DNA of 64,000 bases from Methylacidiphilum kamchatkense Kam1 (lineage in GTDB: Bacteria; Verrucomicrobiota; Verrucomicrobiia; Methylacidiphilales; Methylacidiphilaceae): NCBI RefSeq assembly GCF_007475525.1, contig NZ_CP037899.1:248001-312000 (forward strand), written 5' to 3'. A program made the position numbers and the translations under genes. This document shows positions 19,925-29,774 of this stretch, piece after piece. Position 1 is the stretch's first letter; each line of letters opens with the position of its first letter. Below the pieces are notes generated by a model, which had not been told where the DNA came from, did no database searches, and saw only the letters and a program-made list of their open reading frames with translations.

Positions 19925-21550
19925 GTGCATCCTTTTTTTTCGATCCTTGTTTTTTATGATCAACGATGGAATGAGGAAGATGTTTGCCGCCTGCTTTCGA
20001 CCTGTTTTTCTCAGTTTTATTCGCATTGGGAACTCTGGCTTTGTCCCTATGGCGCTGGATCAGTCTTTTCTGTTCAATCTTTTGAAAACCGTTGGCCTGG
20101 AGCCAAACAAAAGCTTCATTTTCTTAAAAAAACCTCTACAAAACTCGAAGCCTTGAATTGGGTTTTAACCTTTGCTCAGGGAGAGTATGTAGTGTTGATA
20201 GACCCTTCGGTCCAGCTTAGTAAAGAAGCTTTGTTTGTGTTTGTTGTAACAATTAATCGGTATCCTGATCTATTAATGGCTTTTTCTGATGAAGATTCGA
20301 TGGATGAGTCTGGCAACCGATCGGATCCTATTTTTAAGCCTGGCTGGAATCCAGAGCTTCTTCGTTCTAATAATTACATTGGACAGGCAGCGATTTACAA
20401 TAAGCAAACAGTTTTAGACCGGCTGAGCATAGCGCCTTTACTGGATGGTCAAGAAGAGTGGGATCTAGCTCTAAGAATTGGAAGTTTTGACTGCGACAAA
20501 GACAGAGTAGTTCATGTTCCTCGCATTCTTTTCCATCGCCGTGACTCAAAGCAAGCGGCTGGTCAGAATGACAGAGAAGATACGCAGCGATTGGTGTTAG
20601 AAGCCGATTGTCGTCGCAGGGGAAAGGATGAAGTAACAATCAAAAAAACAGAAGAAGGCTGGCATCTTCGGTATTCCATCGGTCCATTATCTCCTTTGGT
20701 TAGCATTATCATCCCGACACGGCTTCCTTTGCCTTATGTGCACAGGTGCATCGAGAGCATCCTTTCGAAGTCCACTTATCGGAACTTTGAAATCTTACTT
20801 GTGATAAACGGATACGGTTCTTTGGATCAAGAACAAAATGCTTTTTTATCCAAGTATTGTAACCTAAAGCAACTCCGGTTGTTGTGGTATGATCAGTCTT
20901 TTAATTATGCAGCGATCAACAATTGGGCTGCCAAAGAAGCAAGTGGCGAGCTTTTAGCGTTCCTGAACGATGACGTGGAAGTTATTAGTCCAGATTGGAT
21001 AGAAGAGATGGCTGGACATGCTTTTAGGAAAGAAGTGGGAATTGTTGGAGCAAAACTTTATTATCCAAATCTGACTATACAGAGCGATGGAATGATCCTT
21101 TGGAAAGATTACCGAAGGTTCCATGGCATGAGCCGAGAATTGTCTGGTTATCTAGGTTTGGCAAAACTCTGCCAAAACCTAACTGGTGTGATTACAGCCT
21201 GTGCGTTGATGCGCAGAGAATTATTCGAATGGATCAAAGGGTTTGATGAAGAATTTGCCTACAATTGGAACGACTTGGATCTTTGTTTGCGGTTAAAAGA
21301 AAGAGGATACTGGACGGTGTGGACGCCTTTTGCTGAGCTAATTCATTATTGTTCAGTTTCCGTTGGACGAGAATCGGTCGACAAACAGCGGGAATGGGAG
21401 GAGGAAAGAGAACTGTTCGAAAAAAAATGGAAAGAAAAATTTCCATCCGATCTGTTTTATAACCCCAACCTGAGTGATTCAGCTCCTTTTTATCGGCTTG
21501 GGACTACTCCTTGGGATATAAAGGCTTGGGGAAAGGAAAACAAAGAATAA
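19925..21550 (+). CDS. GT2 glycosyltransferase, tandem GT-A domains, C-terminal part of the split gene
   Basis: 541 residues from GTG 19925, in frame with the preceding CDS and 18 bases after its stop. The first GT-A fold ('HPFFSILVFY', 'EYVVLIDPSVQLS') has lost the DxD metal site of the family. The second ('LVSIIIPTRLPLPYVHRCIE', 'LLAFLNDDVEVISPDWI', 'FDEEFAYNWNDLDLCLRLKE') retains the NDD motif and the acceptor-side acidic cluster typical of O-antigen rhamnosyltransferase-like GT2 enzymes. It probably transfers a sugar to a surface glycan. A natural separate start is possible but less likely than a lesion, given the fused paralogues. Confidence 0.75.
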   Translation: MHPFFSILVFYDQRWNEEDVCRLLSTCFSQFYSHWELWLCPYGAGSVFSVQSFENRWPGAKQKLHFLKKTSTKLEALNWVLTFAQGEYVVLIDPSVQLSKEALFVFVVTINRYPDLLMAFSDEDSMDESGNRSDPIFKPGWNPELLRSNNYIGQAAIYNKQTVLDRLSIAPLLDGQEEWDLALRIGSFDCDKDRVVHVPRILFHRRDSKQAAGQNDREDTQRLVLEADCRRRGKDEVTIKKTEEGWHLRYSIGPLSPLVSIIIPTRLPLPYVHRCIESILSKSTYRNFEILLVINGYGSLDQEQNAFLSKYCNLKQLRLLWYDQSFNYAAINNWAAKEASGELLAFLNDDVEVISPDWIEEMAGHAFRKEVGIVGAKLYYPNLTIQSDGMILWKDYRRFHGMSRELSGYLGLAKLCQNLTGVITACALMRRELFEWIKGFDEEFAYNWNDLDLCLRLKERGYWTVWTPFAELIHYCSVSVGRESVDKQREWEEERELFEKKWKEKFPSDLFYNPNLSDSAPFYRLGTTPWDIKAWGKENKE

Positions 21551-21614
21551 GTTTTGATTAAACGAAAAAAAAAACGTTTCTATCCTTTATAGGCCAAAAA
21601 ATTGGATTGAGAAT

Positions 21615-23087
21615 ATGGCTGAGCCACAGCAAATGGATGCCGAAAAATGGATTCAGTCTTTGATTAGTAAAGTCCACGAGCAGACTGAGTGGATGAAGTT
21701 TCAACAGCAAGCTGCTGCCTTTGCTTCTTTGGCTTATGGTAGGCTGTGGGTTCAAGCACATCAGTCTTTTGAATTGGGCAAGCAATCTTTTGGATTCCGA
21801 TCGATTTTTTCAAAGAAAGACAGCTCACAGCTTTCTACAGCTTCTTGGATAGTTGTTGGCAAAGAAATTGCAAAATCCGCTCTATTCGATCCCGCTTATT
21901 ATCTCCAACAATACCCGGATGTTCGCCTCTCTGGAGTGGATCCACTGACTCATTTTGTTTTGTACGGTGCAACTGAAAAACGCAATCCGAACCCTTTTTT
22001 TGACGTTGAATATTATCTTCAGCAAAATCCGGATGTGGCGGAGTCCAAAATCAATCCGCTCTATCATTTTATCTGCTATGGGTGGAAAGAAGGTCGCAAA
22101 CCACATCCTCGGTTTGATCCAGCGTTTTATCTTGACAAGTATAAGGATGTTGCTGAGGCGGCCATTAATCCTCTGTCGCATTATCTGTTGTTTGGCCAGT
22201 TGGAAGGAAGAATTGGCTCTCCGGAGGAAGAGCGGCCGATTGATTCTCAGCAAAGAATTCTTATTAGCGGTTCTCTTATAGAAATTGAAGATTGGTATCC
22301 TTATGGATTTTCACCAAATCCAAGGTGGGGGTACGACAAGCCTGTACATCCGATCCTTTATTCAATAATTAAAAGATCTGAAGATCATTACCGCTCTCTT
22401 TTAACGGACTGGGTTCAGTATGCCGACGATATGCTTTCCTTTCCCCTTCATGACAATGGTTCTGAATTAGATCCATGCTGGGAAAACAGTTCTTTCCCAC
22501 CTTTGGATGCGATAGCTCTTTTTGGCATAATCGCCACCACAAAACCCGCTCTGTTTTTAGAAATAGGTTCGGGTTTTACTACCCGATGGGCTTATGCGGC
22601 TAAAGCGCGGTATTCACCGCTGACGAAACTGGTTTCAATCGATCCTAACCCTAGGGTTAAAGTGGATACATTATGCCAGCAGCTTTTCCGAAAGCCTCTT
22701 CATGAAGTGCCTTTAGACATTTTTGAGCAGTTGGAAGCGGGGGATATCCTTTTTGTTGATGGGACTCATCGGATTCTGCAGGGATCCGACGCAACTATTT
22801 TCTTTCTGGAGATCTTGCCTATATTAAAGGCTGGAGTGATCATTCATCTTCACGATATTTTTCTGCCTTTTGATTATCCACCACACTGGCAGAACAGATT
22901 TTATTCCGAGCAGTACGTGCTTGGATCGATCCTTTTGGTTGCATCCGAAAAATACAGAATTCTTTTTCCAAGCTTTTATGTGAGTCAGCATCAGGAGCTT
23001 TTAAAGATTTTGGACCCGCTGTGGATAAATCCTAAGCTGCATAGTTTAAAGCCAAAGGGGGGCTCTTTCTGGTTTGTTAAGCATTAA
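21615..23087 (+). CDS. Three NPDV-type repeats plus class I methyltransferase
   Basis: 490 residues. The helical N-terminus (1-90) has no recognisable family. Three repeats follow at ~93-205 ('FDPAYYLQQYPDV', 'FDVEYYLQQNPDV', 'FDPAFYLDKYKDV'). A methyltransferase-24-like Rossmann domain spans ~220-490, with 'FLEIGSGFTTRWA', 'VSIDPNPR', 'DILFVDGTH' and 'VIIHLHDIFLPFDYP'. The catalytic half is close to that of the next gene, which swaps the repeats for a GWxFD-type module. This shows that the two accessory domain types are interchangeable. The likely role is methylation of a sugar or lipid-linked glycan precursor. Confidence 0.75.
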   Translation: MAEPQQMDAEKWIQSLISKVHEQTEWMKFQQQAAAFASLAYGRLWVQAHQSFELGKQSFGFRSIFSKKDSSQLSTASWIVVGKEIAKSALFDPAYYLQQYPDVRLSGVDPLTHFVLYGATEKRNPNPFFDVEYYLQQNPDVAESKINPLYHFICYGWKEGRKPHPRFDPAFYLDKYKDVAEAAINPLSHYLLFGQLEGRIGSPEEERPIDSQQRILISGSLIEIEDWYPYGFSPNPRWGYDKPVHPILYSIIKRSEDHYRSLLTDWVQYADDMLSFPLHDNGSELDPCWENSSFPPLDAIALFGIIATTKPALFLEIGSGFTTRWAYAAKARYSPLTKLVSIDPNPRVKVDTLCQQLFRKPLHEVPLDIFEQLEAGDILFVDGTHRILQGSDATIFFLEILPILKAGVIIHLHDIFLPFDYPPHWQNRFYSEQYVLGSILLVASEKYRILFPSFYVSQHQELLKILDPLWINPKLHSLKPKGGSFWFVKH

Positions 23088-23156
23088 AAAGCAGAGTGCA
23101 TGGGATTTGCAAAAAAGAAAATTGTTAGTACTCGGTACAGCTTTTTTGGATGAGTG

Positions 23157-24353
23157 ATGAAGAACAGGACTGACTATTGTTTTGCGGTGGAAAAACCGGC
23201 TTTTCCTTTTCTTTTTTTGAAAGGAAGAAGCATAAAAATCAAAGGCTGGTTTGTAGGGCAGAATGGACAGAAGGCTGAAGGGATTTGGGTGCAGCTCAAA
23301 AACCATCTTTATATAGCCAATTCCATCAGACGGGAGGATGTAAAAGAAAAGTTTTTGCAGTCGGGAAAGACAGTCGATTCGAATTGTGGGTTTGAGGTGG
23401 AGATCGAGTTGAGCAGAGGGATCAAACACCTCGTTCTTTACGCAGATATAGGCTCAGGCAAAAGGATCGAAATGGCCAGGTTTGTAGTCTTTGTAAGCAG
23501 AAAAGCACAAGAGAGTGAATCAAAAAAAATGGATAATCCTCTAGAGTCAATCGAAGATTGGTATCCTTATGGGGCAACACTTGAACCCAGGTGGGGATAC
23601 AGCAAAGAGCCCCATTCGATCCTATTGAATATCCTGGAATCGAGTTATAAAACTTATCAAAAGTTCTTGCTTGATTGCAAGGCTTATCTGCCTGACTTGC
23701 TTTTAATCGAGACAACTCCAAGGACCGAAACGGATCCTTTCTGGATGAATGGATGGTTCGATAGCCTGGATGCCTTGGCGTTGTATGGGATGGTGGCTCT
23801 AAAAAAACCGAACGTTTTTTTGGAGATCGGTTCTGGGAATTCAACCCGGTTTGCTTATCTGGCTAAGAAAAGACGTTCGCCGTCAACAAAAATATTTTCA
23901 ATAGATCCGGCTCCCAGGTCTGAAATTGATCGATTGTGTGATGAAGTCTATCGTCTTCCCTTACAGCAAATGGGACTGTTGGTTTTTGAGCGGTTGGAGC
24001 CAGGCGACATCCTTTTTTTTGATGGGTCTCATAGGTTGTTGCAAGCTTCTGACGTAACTGTCTTTTTTCTTGAAGTCTTGCCCATTATAAAACCTGGGGT
24101 TCTAATCCATCTCCATGATATATTCCTTCCCCTTGACTATCCCCCTCAATGGGCAAAAAGGTTTTATTCTGAAGCATACGTCTTAGCTGTGCTCTTTGCT
24201 TTTGCTGCCGAGAAGTTTGAGATTCTTTTCCCATCGGCTTTCGTAGCGGCCAAGCCCGAACTTACTACTATTTTTAATGAACTTTGGCAGAAGTATGAGT
24301 CGGATGGATTAAAACCGCATGGTGGATCTTTTTGGTTTATGAAAAAGATCTAA
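23157..24353 (+). CDS. GWxFD-type module plus class I methyltransferase
   Basis: 398 residues from ATG 23157; a GTG one codon earlier is also possible. The N-terminal module (1-118) has 'IKIKGWFVGQNGQKAEGIWV', 'RREDVKEKF' and 'CGFEVEIELSRG'. The C-terminal domain (~125-398) is a methyltransferase-24-like fold with 'FLEIGSGNSTRFA', 'FSIDPAPR', 'DILFFDGSH' and 'VLIHLHDIFLPLDYP'. It is a paralogue of the catalytic domain of the preceding gene, probably from tandem duplication with accessory-domain exchange. Substrate unknown. Confidence 0.75.
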   Translation: MKNRTDYCFAVEKPAFPFLFLKGRSIKIKGWFVGQNGQKAEGIWVQLKNHLYIANSIRREDVKEKFLQSGKTVDSNCGFEVEIELSRGIKHLVLYADIGSGKRIEMARFVVFVSRKAQESESKKMDNPLESIEDWYPYGATLEPRWGYSKEPHSILLNILESSYKTYQKFLLDCKAYLPDLLLIETTPRTETDPFWMNGWFDSLDALALYGMVALKKPNVFLEIGSGNSTRFAYLAKKRRSPSTKIFSIDPAPRSEIDRLCDEVYRLPLQQMGLLVFERLEPGDILFFDGSHRLLQASDVTVFFLEVLPIIKPGVLIHLHDIFLPLDYPPQWAKRFYSEAYVLAVLFAFAAEKFEILFPSAFVAAKPELTTIFNELWQKYESDGLKPHGGSFWFMKKI

Positions 24354-24522
24354 TGAAACATTAATTAGCTTGTTAGCTATCACTGTTGGTAAGTTGTTCG
24401 CGGAATGGTTTATATAGCAAGAAAAACGATAGAGTAGCTTATTATAGAAAAGAGAATTTTATTGACGGGATGCTTTGCAGAGTTTTTAGATAAAGTCATT
24501 TTAATCAATCAGTTCAATTTGG

Positions 24523-26977
24523 ATGTCCCCAATCGGTAAAATTTGTTTTTCTCTTGAAGAGCCTAAAAGGCGGTTATTTTTTTCGAAAGAAAGAAAAATT
24601 TGTTTTCGAGGCTATTTTTTCGACTCTTTTGGAAGGAAAGCCAAGCAGGTTATTCTCCAATACAAAAATGAAAGGATATTAGCCGATTCGCAGCATAGGG
24701 AAGATATCCAAAGTAGGTATGCGAGATCAAATATCCAGATTGAAAAAGAAGTTGGGTTTGAAGGCTGGATCGAATTAAGCCGCGGATTAAAAGAAATTGA
24801 CATCTTAGCTGAACTCTCTGGTGGTCAAAGACTCCGGTTAGCTCGCTATTATATCGTCGTTTATGGCGCATCAAAACCCCACTCAAAGATAAAGCAGCAA
24901 GCAAATCCAGTTTGCCTACCGCCCGCTTACTTTTGTCTTGATGCACCACAAGCAGAAGAGCCGATAATAACAGAAGATATTTTTCTTGAAGTTAGGGGTT
25001 GGGTTTTTGATAAAGAAGGCAATCCTCCAAGTTCTATAATAGTAAAAAACTCTACTCGGGTATTCCCCTGCAAAGCAATCGCTCGCAGCGATGTGAAAGC
25101 AGATCATCCTATTCTAAAAGATATCTGGTGCGGCTTTTTGGCCAGGATACCCTTGGAAGAAAATCTCTTTGAATACATTGTGGAAGCAGAGTTTCCCAGT
25201 GGAAAGAAGCTTGAGCTAGGCAAGTTTTTTGCCCGTTCTTTTAATAGAGAAGAAAGAGTGAAATGGGATAGGGATCGCTACAGGGAATGGTTTGCCTTGT
25301 ATGGTCAGTTAATGGGGAGGGAGGAGGAGCTATTGAGGGGGCGTCTTAGCGGGTTTGCCTACAAGCCATTCTTTTCGATAATAATGGGGGTGGGGTTAGG
25401 GGACAGGCTAGAGGGGGTCTTAGCGAGTCTCCGGTCGGTAGTAGGGCAGTGGTATGAGCGGTGGGAAGTGCTTTTGGTATTGTATGGGGGCAGGAAACTG
25501 GCCATAGAGGAGCTTAGGGGTGTAGGTGGGGAGGATAAGCTAAGGATCATAGAGTTGAGCTATCCAGAGAAGGTGAAGGCAAAGGAGGCTGGGTTAAGGG
25601 AAGCTTGTGGGGAGTACTGCATGGTATTAGACAGTGGGGAGGAGCTAGTAGCGCATGCGTTGTACGTATTTGTGGAGGCGCTTCAGGGGGATAAGGCGTT
25701 GGATTTACTGTTTGGGGATGAGGATAGGCGGAGTGGTGGGGGGCAGGTGTACAGTCCGGTATTCAAGCCTGGGTTTAATTATGATTTATTGAGGTCGGTG
25801 AACTATTTAGGGCGGCCTGTGGTTTTTAGGAAGCAGAAGGCGATGGAGGTGGGAGGGTTTGACGAGGGGTTGGAGGGGGCAGAGGAGTGGGATCTTTATT
25901 TAAGGATGACGGTGGGGAAGGTGGATGGGCGTGGGGTTTGTCATCTGCCTTATGTGCTGTGTCATCGAGGAGGGGAAGCGGAAGCTGGAGGGGGTGGAGG
26001 GAGTGAGGGGGTGGAGAAGGAGGTGGTGTGGAGGGATTGTAAGCGACGAGGGGTAGGAGTGGAAGGGATAGAGAGGATGAGGGGAGGGTGGCGGATACGG
26101 TATGGGGTAGGTGAGGCGAAGCCATTGGTGAGCATAGTGATGCCTTCGAAGTGTCAGCTTGCTTATCTTCGGCCTTGTGTAGAGAGTGTAATGAGCAAGA
26201 CGAGTTATGATCGCTACGAGTTATTGTTGGTGGTGAATGAGAAGCGACTGAGGAATGCGGAGGTGGAGCGGTATTTGGAGGGGTTGAGTGGGGTGGGGGG
26301 AAGGTGCGACTGGTGGTGTATCCGGATGAGCCATTTAACTATGCGAAGATTAACAATGCGGCGGTGAGGGAGGCGCGGGGGAGGTATTGGCGTTGTTGAA
26401 TGATGATTTAGAAGTGATTACAGGGGATTGGCTTGAGGAGATGGTAGGGCATGCGATGCGAGCTGAGGTGGGGGCGGTAGGGGCGATGCTGTACTATCCG
26501 GATGGGACGATACAGCATGCTGGGGTGATATTGGCGGAGCGGGGGATTCCGGATCATAGGCTTAGGAATGTGAGGAAGGAGGAGGCAGCGGAGGGGGGCT
26601 ATCTTTGGTTTGAGCAGAATTTGAGTGCGGTGACGGCGGCTTGTGTTGTGATGCGGAAGGAGTGTTTTGAGGAGGTGGGGGGCTTTGACGAGAGTTATGC
26701 GATAGATTTAAACGACATAGACTTATGTTTACGATTGAGGCAGAGGGGCTATTTGATAGTGTGGACGCCCTTTGCTGAGTTTTATCATTACGAGTCGGTA
26801 TCGAAGATGGCGGACATAGCTGAGCAGTATGCCCTGTGGTCGGAAGAAAACTCGAAGTTTATAAAAAAATGGCGGCCTGTTTTCCCGCTAGATCCTTATT
26901 ACAACCCCAATTTGTCTTTCAAGCCTCCCTACTATAAACTCTCTTTCCCACCCAGGGTTAAATCTCTTATTAGTTGA
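24523..26977 (+). CDS. Two GWxFD-type modules plus tandem GT2 glycosyltransferase, two frameshifts
   Basis: Restoring one G in each of two runs, 26295-26300 (G6; the twin copy has G7) and 26377-26381 (G5; the twin has G6), gives one 818-residue protein. The modules lie at ~1-118 and ~135-245. The first GT-A domain (~280-515) is degenerate: the DSDD motif of the paralogue at 29775 reads 'MVLDSGEE' here. The second (~535-790) keeps 'ALLNDDLEVITGDWLEEM' and 'AIDLNDIDLCLRLRQRG'. From 25303 to 26960 the DNA is ~99% identical to 28055-29713 and strongly G-rich, unlike the AT-rich 5' part. The probable role is a surface-glycan glycosyltransferase. Confidence 0.75.
25303..26960 (+). repeat. 1.66-kb near-identical direct repeat, copy A
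   Basis: Matches 28055-29713, with only G-run length changes and a few substitutions (for example GCC/GTC near 25360/28112). It covers the C-terminal 550 residues of the glycosyltransferase. The sequence is G-rich and C-poor on the coding strand. Recombination between the copies would delete about 2.75 kb. Confidence 0.92.
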
Positions 26978-27292
26978 TTATTGGTGTTTAAGTTCTTCTT
27001 AGGATTGAATGATTTATACCAATCTTTTGCTATTAATCCATCGCTTAGAATAGGCTCAACAATATACTGCATTTGAAGAGGATTGGGAAAAATCAACTGC
27101 CCGAAGGTGATAACTTAATAGAAGGATTGCATGCAGGAATAGCCCATAGCTTGCTGGATCAAAAAATTATACAAAAGATTTTTTTTCGTTTTTTATTTTT
27201 GATTTAGAACCGATAGTATTTATTCTTACGATCAACTTTGTTCTAATCATTCATTAGTGGATTTATAATTTCTTCCAAAAGATCCAGAATCG
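26978..27292. other. Intergenic region, 315 bases
   Basis: AT-rich with no coding frame or strong hairpin. It contains the presumed leader of the second glycosyltransferase copy. No clear promoter motif could be picked with confidence. Confidence 0.4.
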
Positions 27293-29751
27293 ATGAATCA
27301 AAACCGAAGCTTTTTCTTTTCGATCGAATCCCCAAAGCATCGATTTCATGTCGTAAGAGAAAGAAAAATCTGCTTTAGCGGCTATTTTTTTGATGGTTAT
27401 GGTAGAAAAGCTAATCAGATCCTTATTAAGTGGAATGATAAACAAGTTATTGCAAATAGAGTAGACAGGGGGGATGTCCAAAGACTCTATGCTCAGAAAG
27501 GGATGGTTGTAGAACAGGCGGTGGGTTTTGAAAGCTGCATTGAATTGAGCCGTGGCTTAAAAGAAGTTGAAGTGATTGCTGAACTCTCGAATGGAGAGAA
27601 AATAAAGCTAAAGAAATTTATTCTCTACGTTTGGTCGAAGAAGTATTGCTTAGACCCGCTCTATAATAATAAGCACCAATTAGTTGGATATTATAATATT
27701 GAGAAGCCTCTTGAAAAAGAAGTCGTTTCGACCCAGCACTATATCGAGATAAGTGGCTATGTCGTAGACAAGGATGGCTATCCACCTCGAGTAGTCCAGA
27801 TCAAAACACCTACTAGAAAATATCCCTGCCAGCAGATTTGCCGACAGGGGATTCAGAAAGATTACCCCTTTGTCAAAGACACTCGTTGTGGGTTTGCAGG
27901 CTATGCTTTTTTAGAAGATATACCAAAGCAATACAGTATAGAAGTAGAGTTTCTGTCTGGACAAGTGGCTGAATTAGCAACGTTCTTTGCAAGCCTAAAA
28001 GTTCAGGAGGACAGAAGAGAAAAAGAGCTCTACCAAAAATGGTTCAGCTGCTACGGTCAGTTAATGGGGAGGGAGGAGGAGCTATTGAGGGGGCGTCTTA
28101 GCGGGTTTGTCTACAAGCCATTCTTTTCGATAATAATGGGGGTGGGGTTAGGGGACAGGCTAGAGGGGGTCTTAGCGAGTCTCCGGTCGGTAGTAGGGCA
28201 GTGGTATGAGCGGTGGGAAGTGCTTTTGGTATTGTATGGGGGCAGGAAACTGGCCATAGAGGAGCTTAGGGGTGTAGGTGGGGAGGATAAGCTAAGGATC
28301 ATAGAGTTGAGCTATCCAGAGAAGGTGAAGGCAAAGGAGGCTGGGTTAAGGGAAGCTTGTGGGGAGTACTGCATGGTATTAGACAGTGGGGAGGAGCTAG
28401 TAGCGCATGCGTTGTACGTATTTGTGGAGGCGCTTCAGGGGGATAAGGCGTTGGATTTACTGTTTGGGGATGAGGATAGGCGGAGTGATGGGGGCAGGTG
28501 TACAGTCCGGTATTCAAGCCTGGGTTTAATTATGATTTATTGAGGTCGGTGAACTATTTAGGGCGGCCTGTGGTTTTTAGGAAGCAGAAGGCGATGGAGG
28601 TGGGAGGGTTTGACGAGGGGTTGGAGGGGGCAGAGGAGTGGGATCTTTATTTAAGGATGACGGTGGGGAAGGTGGATGGGCGTGGGGTTTGTCATCTGCC
28701 TTATGTGCTGTGTCATCGAGGAGGGGAAGCGGAAGCTGGAGGGGGGGTAGGGAGTGAGGGGGTGGAGAAGGAGGTGGTGTGGAGGGATTGTAAGCGACGA
28801 GGGGTAGGAGTGGAAGGGATAGAGAGGATGAGGGGAGGGTGGCGGATACGGTATGGGGTAGGTGAGGCGAAGCCATTGGTGAGCATAGTGATGCCTTCGA
28901 AGTGTCAGCTTGCTTATCTTCGGCCTTGTGTAGAGAGTGTAATGAGCAAGACGAGTTATGATCGCTACGAGTTATTGTTGGTGGTGAATGAGAAGCGACT
29001 GAGGAATGCGGAGGTGGAGCGGTATTTGGAGGGGTTGAGTGGGGTGGGGGGGAAGGTGCGACTGGTGGTGTATCCGGATGAGCCATTTAACTATGCGAAG
29101 ATTAACAATGCGGCGGTGAGGGAGGCGCGGGGGGAGGTATTGGCGTTGTTGAATGATGATTTAGAAGTGATTACAGGGGATTGGCTTGAGGAGATGGTAG
29201 GGCATGCGATGCGAGCTGAGGTGGGGGCGGTAGGGGCGATGCTGTACTATCCGGATGGGACGATACAGCATGCTGGGGTGATATTGGCGGAGCGGGGGAT
29301 TCCGGATCATAGGCTTAGGAATGTGAGGAAGGAGGAGGCAGCGGAGGGGGGCTATCTTTGGTTTGAGCAGAATTTGAGTGCGGTGACGGCGGCTTGTGTT
29401 GTGATGCGGAAGGAGTGTTTTGAGGAGGTGGGGGGCTTTGACGAGAGTTATGCGATAGATTTAAACGACATAGACTTATGTTTACGATTGAGGCAGAGGG
29501 GCTATTTGATAGTGTGGACGCCCTTTGCTGAGTTTTATCATTACGAGTCGGTATCGAAGATGGCGGACATAGCTGAGCAGTATGCCCTGTGGTCGGAAGA
29601 AAACTCGAAGTTTATAAAAAAATGGCGGCCTGTTTTCCCGCTAGATCCTTATTACAACCCCAATTTGTCTTTCAAGCCTCCCTACTATAAACTCTCTTTC
29701 CCACCCAGGGTTACTCTTCTTCCTGAGGAGTGGAGATCTGAGAGGTTGTAA
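27293..29751 (+). CDS. Two GWxFD-type modules plus tandem GT2 glycosyltransferase, frameshifted twin
   Basis: The frame breaks once, at G5 28490-28494, where the twin has G6. With one G restored the protein is 819 residues. The modules at ~1-118 ('ICFSGYFFDGYGRKANQILI', 'GDVQRLYAQ') and ~140-245 ('IEISGYVVDKDGYPP', 'CGFAGYAFL') differ from those of the twin. The glycosyltransferase half is almost identical to the twin, including the degenerate first GT domain and the intact NDD motif in the second. The last residues differ (RVTLLPEEWRSERL), marking the edge of the duplicated block. The role is presumably a glycosyltransferase with a different N-terminal targeting or binding part. Confidence 0.75.
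28055..29713 (+). repeat. 1.66-kb near-identical direct repeat, copy B
   Basis: Partner of 25303-26960. G runs are G7 at 29046-29052 and G6 at 29129-29134, where copy A is one shorter, and G5 at 28490-28494, where copy A is one longer. Confidence 0.92.
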
Positions 29752-29774
29752 TTGGAAGGACGATAGGAACAAGT

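Noticed and set aside
25826-29086. Pro/Ser-rich minus-strand frames opposite the twin glycosyltransferases
   Set aside because: They are the complement of G-rich codons; identical in both repeats and without protein-like composition.
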